Source of the DNA: DAIMZM01 sp036733985
GTDB taxonomy: Bacteria > Bacillota > Dehalobacteriia > UBA4068
NCBI GenBank assembly: GCA_036733985.1
Contig: DAIMZM010000042.1
Coordinates: forward strand, 1-20,354
Length of the DNA: 20,354 bases
Direction: 5' to 3'
The notes under the pieces were generated by a model, which worked only from the letters and a program-made list of their open reading frames with translations, did not search any database and was not told where the DNA came from. The position numbers and the translations under genes are program-made. Position 1 is the stretch's first letter. Each line of letters opens with the position of its first letter. Below, piece after piece: positions 16,287 through 20,354 of this stretch.

Positions 16287-16822
16287 CGGCAGCCACCTCT
16301 TTTCCGAAAGGGCAGCAGCGCCAGGCCCCGGATCATCCGGCACCAGGGCGGCAGCAGCCAGACGCAGCAGAACACGGCCAAAAGCAGGGCCAGCAAGCCC
16401 AGGCCGGAGAAGATCAGGCCCATGCCCAAACCCAGTAAGGGCAGCAGGGGCCCGGTGGAAATGGCGCCGGGGGCCATCAGCATCAGCCAGACGCCGGTAA
16501 AGAGCAGCCCGCCGGCGCCCCCCAGCACCAGGGCCAGCAGACCCAAGCCCAGCAGGGATAAGACGATGATTGCCAGCAGCCACAGCACCAAGGTCAGCAG
16601 GGCCAAGGGCAGCGAAATCGGCAGGGAGAGCAGGAGCAGCAGGAGCATGAGCACCCGCACCCCCGGGCTCTGCCGGCTGGGCGTCGACTGGTTGCCACCT
16701 GACCGGCGCTGGGCCGCCGCCGGATCTGTATAGCGCAAGGCCGGAACAATATGCGTGGCTGCGCCATTATCCAAGGCGGTCTTTTCCAAAGCAAACCTGC
16801 TATAGCGTTCGAAGTCGTTCAA
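16283..16822 (-). CDS. Polytopic membrane protein of unknown function (179 aa)
   Basis: The N-terminal 50 residues are hydrophilic, then three to four leucine-rich transmembrane stretches fill residues 54-165, and the tail is basic (PFRKRGGCR). It is coupled by a 4-nt overlap to the DUF4097-like gene. That position is usually taken by a DUF1700/HAAS membrane protein, and the hydrophobic part fits, but the N-terminal HAAS-like helix domain is not evident. The start is TTG at 16822 with GGGGAAGG upstream; no better ATG is in frame. The promoter lies about 220 bp upstream, leaving an unusually long leader. Confidence 0.65.
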   Translation of the reverse strand: MNDFERYSRFALEKTALDNGAATHIVPALRYTDPAAAQRRSGGNQSTPSRQSPGVRVLMLLLLLLSLPISLPLALLTLVLWLLAIIVLSLLGLGLLALVLGGAGGLLFTGVWLMLMAPGAISTGPLLPLLGLGMGLIFSGLGLLALLLAVFCCVWLLPPWCRMIRGLALLPFRKRGGCR

Positions 16823-17044
16823 AGGCGGCCTTCCCCTTCCCTATGGAATAGAAAAGCATAGCATCGGTACGGCAAAGCCCTGGATCTGTGCTTGGGGTAT
16901 TATAGCTGGGCAAGCCCCCGAGGATCTCAGGCTTGCGCGTCTTGATGACACCGACCCTGGCAAAGCGGCGAAGGCCGGGGATGATAAAGGCCGGGGGGAT
17001 CCGTATGTATAGTCTCCGCGCCAGGCAGCCCTGGCAGCGGTATA
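16823..17044 (-). other. Long structured leader upstream of the membrane-protein gene
   Basis: The segment between the predicted start (about 17044) and the TTG codon has no convincing gene. It holds a strong hairpin at 16910-16936 (GCAAGCC/GGCTTGC, extended inside by CTGAG/CTCGG with two bulged G) and a doubled GGCCGGGG motif (plus strand, about 16974-16999). A TATAAT on the minus strand (about 16904-16899) could be a second start. I do not recognise a known riboswitch. Confidence 0.4.
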
Positions 17045-17050
17045 TATTTT

Positions 17051-17080
17051 AGTATAAAGGATAAATGTGGAACTTGTCAA
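17051..17080 (-). promoter_or_regulatory. Promoter for the membrane protein / DUF4097 pair
   Basis: On the minus strand, TTGACA (17080-17075), an 18-nt spacer and TATACT (17056-17051) are close to consensus. It lies in the 327-bp gap shared with the divergent cysK. I found no equally good promoter for cysK on the plus strand. Confidence 0.75.
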
Positions 17081-17149
17081 ATATCTTTATCATGATCGAC
17101 ATTTTAATACAGCGTTCCCGGTTTATTTTAAAAAAAGGAGGGAAAAAAT

Positions 17150-18070
17150 ATGAAATACGACCTCTTAGCGCATATTGGCAATACGCCCTTGCTGAAGCTG
17201 GACCGCTTTGCCAAGGCTGAAGCGCCGCTGGCGCAGCTCTACGCCAAATGCGAATGCTTTAATCCCGGCGGCAGCGTTAAGGACCGGGCCGCCCTCTATA
17301 TGCTGGACGATGCTGAGGAGCGGGGCTTGATCAGCAGCGGCGCGGTGATCGTGGAACCCACCAGCGGCAATACCGGCATCGGCCTGGCTGTGGTCTGCGC
17401 CCAGAGGGGCTATCGGCTGATCCTGACCATGCCGGAATCCATGAGCCTGGAAAGGCGGAAGCTGCTGCAGCATCTGGGCGCGGAGCTGGTGCTGACAGAA
17501 TCCGCTCTGGGCATGCAGGGCGCGGTGGATCAGGCCCTGCTGATCGCGGCCGGCTATGGCAACAGCTTTATCCCCAATCAATTTGCCAATCCCGCCAATG
17601 CCGCCGCCCACTATTACGGCACCGCTCCGGAAATCTGGGAAGCACTGGACGGCCGGGTGGATATTTTTGTGGCCGGGATCGGCTCCGGCGGTACCATTAC
17701 CGGCGTGGGCACCAGGCTGAAAGAACTGAACCCGGCTGTCCGTATCGTGGCGGTGGAGCCGGCTGAATCCCCCCTGCTCAGTACCGGCCGGGCCGGAAGC
17801 CATGGCATACAGGGCATTGGCGCCAACTTTGTGCCGGCCTTACTAGACGCCGCGGTAATCGATGAGATCCGCCAGGTGGCCACGGCGGACGCCATTAAGA
17901 CCGCCCGAGCTTTCAGTAAGGCGGAAGGCCTTTCCGTGGGTATCAGCTCCGGCGCGGCCCTTTCCGCCGCCTTAGCCCTGGCGATGGCAGAGGAAAATCA
18001 AGGGCAAAATATCGTGGCCCTGCTGCCGGACGGGGGCGAACGGTATATGTCCACCGGCCTCTTTAAATAG
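17150..18070 (+). CDS. cysK: Cysteine synthase (O-acetylserine sulfhydrylase)
   Basis: A 306-residue PLP enzyme of normal CysK length that makes cysteine from O-acetylserine and sulfide in the cytoplasm. It has NPGGSVKDRAA with the PLP lysine Lys44, PTSGNTGIGLA (substrate loop), the phosphate-binding GIGSGGTITG, GIQGIGANFVP and GISSGAA near the C-terminus. The start ATG has AAAGGAGGG 7 nt upstream. It is the only plus-strand gene of the window and stands alone, ending in a bidirectional terminator. No T-box or SAM riboswitch was recognised upstream. CysM-type activity on other donors cannot be excluded from sequence. Confidence 0.94.
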   Translation: MKYDLLAHIGNTPLLKLDRFAKAEAPLAQLYAKCECFNPGGSVKDRAALYMLDDAEERGLISSGAVIVEPTSGNTGIGLAVVCAQRGYRLILTMPESMSLERRKLLQHLGAELVLTESALGMQGAVDQALLIAAGYGNSFIPNQFANPANAAAHYYGTAPEIWEALDGRVDIFVAGIGSGGTITGVGTRLKELNPAVRIVAVEPAESPLLSTGRAGSHGIQGIGANFVPALLDAAVIDEIRQVATADAIKTARAFSKAEGLSVGISSGAALSAALALAMAEENQGQNIVALLPDGGERYMSTGLFK

Positions 18071-18098
18071 GGTTTTGCCGGAACCATTATTTTTACAA

Positions 18099-18130
18099 AA
18101 AAAGCAAGGGACAAAAGTCCCTTGCTTTTT
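18099..18130. terminator. Bidirectional rho-independent terminator
   Basis: AAAAAGCAAGGGAC (18099-18112), loop AAAA, then GTCCCTTGCTTTTT (18117-18130): 14 perfect pairs with T-runs on both strands. It serves cysK from the left and the 141-aa gene from the right. Confidence 0.95.
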
Positions 18131-18172
18131 AACTTCGCGGCGCTGCCGGATCTGGGAAGAAACGGGCCGCTG

Positions 18173-18598
18173 TCAGCGTTTGCCAGCGGGGTTGCTGCTG
18201 TTTTTCAGCCGGGCCAGTTCCAGATCCTGGATGATCTGGCTGATTTTCACCGGGGGACGCTCATTCCTGGGGTAACGCTGAAACATTTTCAGGGAGAAAT
18301 AGTCGCAGGTGATATAAGTGCGGTTATCTTCATCATAGAGGGTGTAGCAATTGGATTCCACCCGGGTCAGCAAGCCCTCCCGGTAGACGATGCTGGAAGA
18401 ACCGATCAAATGCTGGCAAATAATATAATAGCCGATGGATTCTTTCAGCACATCCCGCATGGTGCAGCCTTTGGGTAAGCGGGCCTGGTCGATGGCGTCC
18501 ACCTCGTCCTGGGTTTTTTGCTCATTGCCGCGGCACTGATCATGGTCCGCCGGGTTTTCCGGATATTGCCGCTGGGCATCATCAGGGGGTAAATTCAT
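18173..18598 (-). CDS. Small protein of unknown function (141 aa), possibly spore-coat GerQ-like
   Basis: No certain family. A polar, Asp/Gln-rich N-terminus (1-40) precedes a compact beta-type domain (about 46-112: GYYIICQHLIGSSSIVYREG, then LLTRVESNCYTLYDEDNRTY, then ITCDYFSLKMF). The order of short strands, the Asp-Glu-Asp turn and the aromatic TCDYFSLKMF end recall the core of the spore-coat protein GerQ, but the resemblance is weak and from memory. ATG start with AAGGAGG 12 nt upstream. It is monocistronic: a terminator follows, and the M23 gene upstream ends in its own terminator. The gap 18599-18767 shows no sigma-A promoter but contains CATACATT (minus strand, 18706-18699), similar to sporulation sigma-E/K -10 elements. 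Confidence 0.6.
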   Translation of the reverse strand: MNLPPDDAQRQYPENPADHDQCRGNEQKTQDEVDAIDQARLPKGCTMRDVLKESIGYYIICQHLIGSSSIVYREGLLTRVESNCYTLYDEDNRTYITCDYFSLKMFQRYPRNERPPVKISQIIQDLELARLKNSSNPAGKR

Positions 18599-18767
18599 GG
18601 CAAACTTAAGCCTCCTTGTTGTTATTCTGCAGCCTGGAAACCATAGGCAATCAGGCCTTCGCCATGCTTAGGCCGGTGGTCGCAGCGGTCATCGCTACAA
18701 TGTATGCGTCCGGCGGTTACTGGTGCCTGGCCGGGGTGAAATATGGGCCGCTTCCCGGGAAACAGCT

Positions 18768-18796
18768 AAAAAAGCCCGGGGCTGATTGCCCCGGGC
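18768..18796 (-). terminator. Rho-independent terminator after the M23 peptidase gene
   Basis: On the minus strand GCCCGGGGC (18796-18788), loop AATCA, GCCCCGGGC (18782-18774), then TTTTTT (18773-18768). It lies 24 bp after the stop codon. Confidence 0.95.
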
Positions 18797-18820
18797 CGGC
18801 TTATGCAGGATAATTTTCCG

Positions 18821-20140
18821 CTATTCCAGATAAATCATCGGGTCCACCGCCGTACCGTCCAGGCGGATCTCGAAGTGGACATGGGGACCGGTGGTACGGC
18901 CGGTCATGCCAATGGTGCCGATGGACAAGCCCCGCTCCACATAGTCGCCCACGCTCACCAGTATTTCGTCGCAATGCCCGTAGCGGGTGGTACGGCCGTT
19001 GCCATGATCGATTTCGATCATCAGCCCGTAGCCGCTCATGGTATCGGCAAACACCACGGTGCCGGATTCGGAAGCGTAAATCATCGTCCCCACATCGTCG
19101 GCAATATCCAAGCCGCTATGCCAGCCCAGGGAACGGGGGCCGAAACGGGAACTGATGGTGCCGGTGCCCTCGGCCAAGGGCCAGCCGAATTCGCCGGCGC
19201 CGTTCTGGCCTCTGGAGCTGATGATGATCTTGGAGCCGTATTCAACCACTTCGTCCACAGCGTTTTGCAGCACCACCGCATCCACCTTCTGGGCGGAGGC
19301 GGTCACGCCGTTGACCTCGGTGACCAGCATGGTCACTTCCTGGATGCCGTCAACGCCGGCGGTGACCACATTTTCCGTGCCCCGGTCGACCTCGCTGTTC
19401 TCCACCCGCACGGTTTGATAAGGCAGGGTGGTTTGCTCTTTTTTCTCCCGCTCCACATTAACGGTGATCAGGGGCTGGGGGTTTTCGGTGGGCTCCGGCT
19501 GGCCGTAAATCAGCATATTGGCTGCCTCAGCCGGGGTCAAAACGCTATCCTGGGCCACATTGGCCTGGATAATGGAGATCTTTTCCGAGGTATAGACTTT
19601 TAAAACATCCGGATCTTCCTTGGCATTACCGTAATGGTCTTTAGCCAGCTTCACCGCTTCCAGGGCCGCATTTTCATTGGCCACAAAAATGGTGTCGCGG
19701 TTATCGATCAGCAGCGCCGTGGCTTTTGCCACCAGGTCCAGCTTGCCCGCTAAGGCGTCCGCCGCCTCGCTGACGCTGGAATACACCGCGCCCACTGCCG
19801 AAACCCTTTTCACATCCACGTCATTGCTGTAGGTCACGTCGCAGGCATAACCGGTTTGGGCAGCGGATTGGCTGGCCAGACAAGCCTCGACAGCGGATTC
19901 GGCTTCGCCCTCGCTGACCAGGGTGGCGATTTCTTCCCCATCCACCGTCAGCACATAAGCGTTGGTATTGGCGGAGACCAAACTGACGCCGCCCATGACC
20001 AGGAAAGCCACACAGAGCAAAACCACTACTGAAGAGACAATACGCTGAACCCTCTTATGGGCGTGGTTTGTTTCTTTTTGCCGCTGCCGGCAATTTTTTT
20101 GTATATATGTAGGTTCGGTAACATGCCGTTGATTATGCAC
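18821..20140 (-). CDS. M23-family peptidoglycan endopeptidase with G5 domain
   Basis: A 439-residue membrane-anchored or secreted zinc peptidase that would cut peptide cross-links in peptidoglycan. A basic N-terminus precedes one hydrophobic segment (about 35-56; signal anchor). A helical region with repeated small-domain character (60-210) follows, then a G5 domain (about 222-302, ITVNVEREKKEQTTLPYQTV...GTENVVTAGVDG), and the LytM/M23 domain (about 316-439). Zinc ligands are visible: His341 and Asp345 in HSGLDIA, and the HVH pair (420-422) in GPHVHFE. RYGH (387-389) is also typical. The start is GTG at 20140 with GGGGGA upstream; no other in-frame start precedes the signal segment. Monocistronic, with its own promoter region and terminator. 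Confidence 0.92.
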   Translation of the reverse strand: MHNQRHVTEPTYIQKNCRQRQKETNHAHKRVQRIVSSVVVLLCVAFLVMGGVSLVSANTNAYVLTVDGEEIATLVSEGEAESAVEACLASQSAAQTGYACDVTYSNDVDVKRVSAVGAVYSSVSEAADALAGKLDLVAKATALLIDNRDTIFVANENAALEAVKLAKDHYGNAKEDPDVLKVYTSEKISIIQANVAQDSVLTPAEAANMLIYGQPEPTENPQPLITVNVEREKKEQTTLPYQTVRVENSEVDRGTENVVTAGVDGIQEVTMLVTEVNGVTASAQKVDAVVLQNAVDEVVEYGSKIIISSRGQNGAGEFGWPLAEGTGTISSRFGPRSLGWHSGLDIADDVGTMIYASESGTVVFADTMSGYGLMIEIDHGNGRTTRYGHCDEILVSVGDYVERGLSIGTIGMTGRTTGPHVHFEIRLDGTAVDPMIYLE

Positions 20141-20182
20141 TCTATTCCCCCATTCGGGCAGATCCCGCGCCGCCCTCGCCCC

Positions 20183-20219
20183 GTTGCCCGGGATAATTGG
20201 CCGGGCAACCGTCTTTTTT
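20183..20219 (+). terminator. Terminator-like hairpin on the strand opposite the M23 gene
   Basis: GTTGCCCGG (20183-20191), 9-nt loop, CCGGGCAAC (20201-20209), then CG and TCTTTTTT (20212-20219): 9 perfect pairs followed by a T-run on the plus strand. No plus-strand gene precedes it. On the minus strand it falls in the M23 leader with the A-run before the hairpin, so it would not terminate that transcript. Confidence 0.55.
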
Positions 20220-20255
20220 AACGGACACAGGCTTACTGCCGGTTATGGTCCTTAT

Positions 20256-20261
20256 TGTATA
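20256..20261 (-). promoter_or_regulatory. Extended -10 promoter candidate for the M23 gene
   Basis: On the minus strand CTGGTATACAAT holds an extended -10 (TG-n-TATACA) with no clear -35. It predicts a leader of about 110 nt. Readthrough from the tRNA-Gly gene upstream is an alternative source of transcription. Confidence 0.4.
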
Positions 20262-20272
20262 CCAGTGCTTGA

Positions 20273-20313
20273 TCCATGGCTGCGAGGCAGAGCCCCTGTC
20301 GCGCAGCCATGGA
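20273..20313. repeat. 12-bp perfect inverted repeat overlapping the tRNA-Gly 3' end
   Basis: TCCATGGCTGCG (20273-20284) and CGCAGCCATGGA (20302-20313) are exact reverse complements, 17 bp apart. The right arm includes the tRNA discriminator base and CCA end. No T-tract follows on the minus strand. Confidence 0.9.
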
Positions 20314-20354
20314 GCGGGTGATGGGAATCGAACCCACGTAACCGGCTTGGGAAG
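20310..20354 (-). tRNA. tRNA-Gly (anticodon CCC), 3' part; 5' part outside the window
   Basis: Reading the minus strand from the right edge: the last base of the anticodon-stem 5' strand, anticodon loop TTCCCAA (anticodon CCC), 3' stem GCCGG, variable TTAC, T-arm GTGGG-TTCGATT-CCCAT, acceptor strand CACCCGC, discriminator T, and an encoded CCA. The acceptor CACCCGC and discriminator U are typical of bacterial tRNA-Gly. The D-arm and acceptor 5' strand lie beyond position 20354. Confidence 0.9.

Noticed and set aside
16841..17080. 79-codon minus-strand frame upstream of the membrane-protein gene
   Set aside because: It overlaps the predicted promoter, has no ribosome binding site, and its Ser/Ala/Pro/Arg-rich sequence looks non-coding.
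16860..17149. SAM riboswitch or T-box upstream of cysK
   Set aside because: I could not find the conserved SAM-I core or the T-box sequence on the plus strand.
20141..20260. c-di-AMP (ydaO-yuaA) riboswitch before the M23 gene
   Set aside because: The context fits and the leader is GC-rich and structured, but I could not place the conserved core; left as something to test.

Overview
This window reads as chromosomal DNA of a GC-rich Bacillota (Firmicutes), probably an anaerobic clostridial or Negativicutes-type bacterium. The reasons are the housekeeping order metG-tatD-yabE-ksgA, a selenocysteine-containing glycine/betaine-reductase-type protein, FeoAB, strong AGGAGG-type ribosome binding sites, GTG and TTG starts, and sigma-A promoters set in AT-rich gaps. 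No insertion sequence, prophage or CRISPR array is visible. All coding sequences except cysK lie on the minus strand.

Layout from left to right. (1) At 1-148 a strong minus-strand promoter drives a structured non-coding RNA that runs off the left edge; it is possibly 6S RNA. (2) 250-1657 holds a small membrane protein and a LysR-type regulator whose promoter is followed at +1 by a perfect 20-bp inverted repeat. (3) 1669-7254 is the notable part: a four-gene operon transcribed right to left in the order aldehyde dehydrogenase, GrdB/F/H-type selenoprotein (in-frame UGA at codon 350, UxxCxxC), GrdE/G/I-type partner, iron-containing alcohol dehydrogenase. The partner appears to lack the cysteine that becomes the pyruvoyl group in known GrdE proteins. 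My reading is an alcohol -> aldehyde -> acid -> reductive cleavage pathway for an unidentified substrate. It would depend on GrdA, GrdC, GrdD and Sec machinery encoded elsewhere.

(4) 7341-13075 is a housekeeping operon from one near-consensus promoter: metG, tatD, a YabE/RpfB-like cell-wall protein, ksgA and an exonuclease III gene, ending in a terminator. Junctions are very tight (1-nt and 4-nt overlaps, and a 13-bp tandem repeat at ksgA/xth). (5) 13102-15223 is feoA-feoB (ferrous iron uptake). (6) 15370-17080 is a two-gene unit, a membrane protein and a DUF4097-like protein, behind a promoter with a roughly 220-nt structured leader. (7) cysK (17150-18070) is the only plus-strand gene; it converges on a small gene of unknown function, with a bidirectional terminator between them. 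(8) 18768-20261 is an M23 peptidoglycan hydrolase with a G5 domain. (9) The right edge cuts a tRNA-Gly(CCC) gene whose 3' end forms one arm of a 12-bp inverted repeat.

All functional calls come from reading motifs in the translated sequence; no database search was possible.
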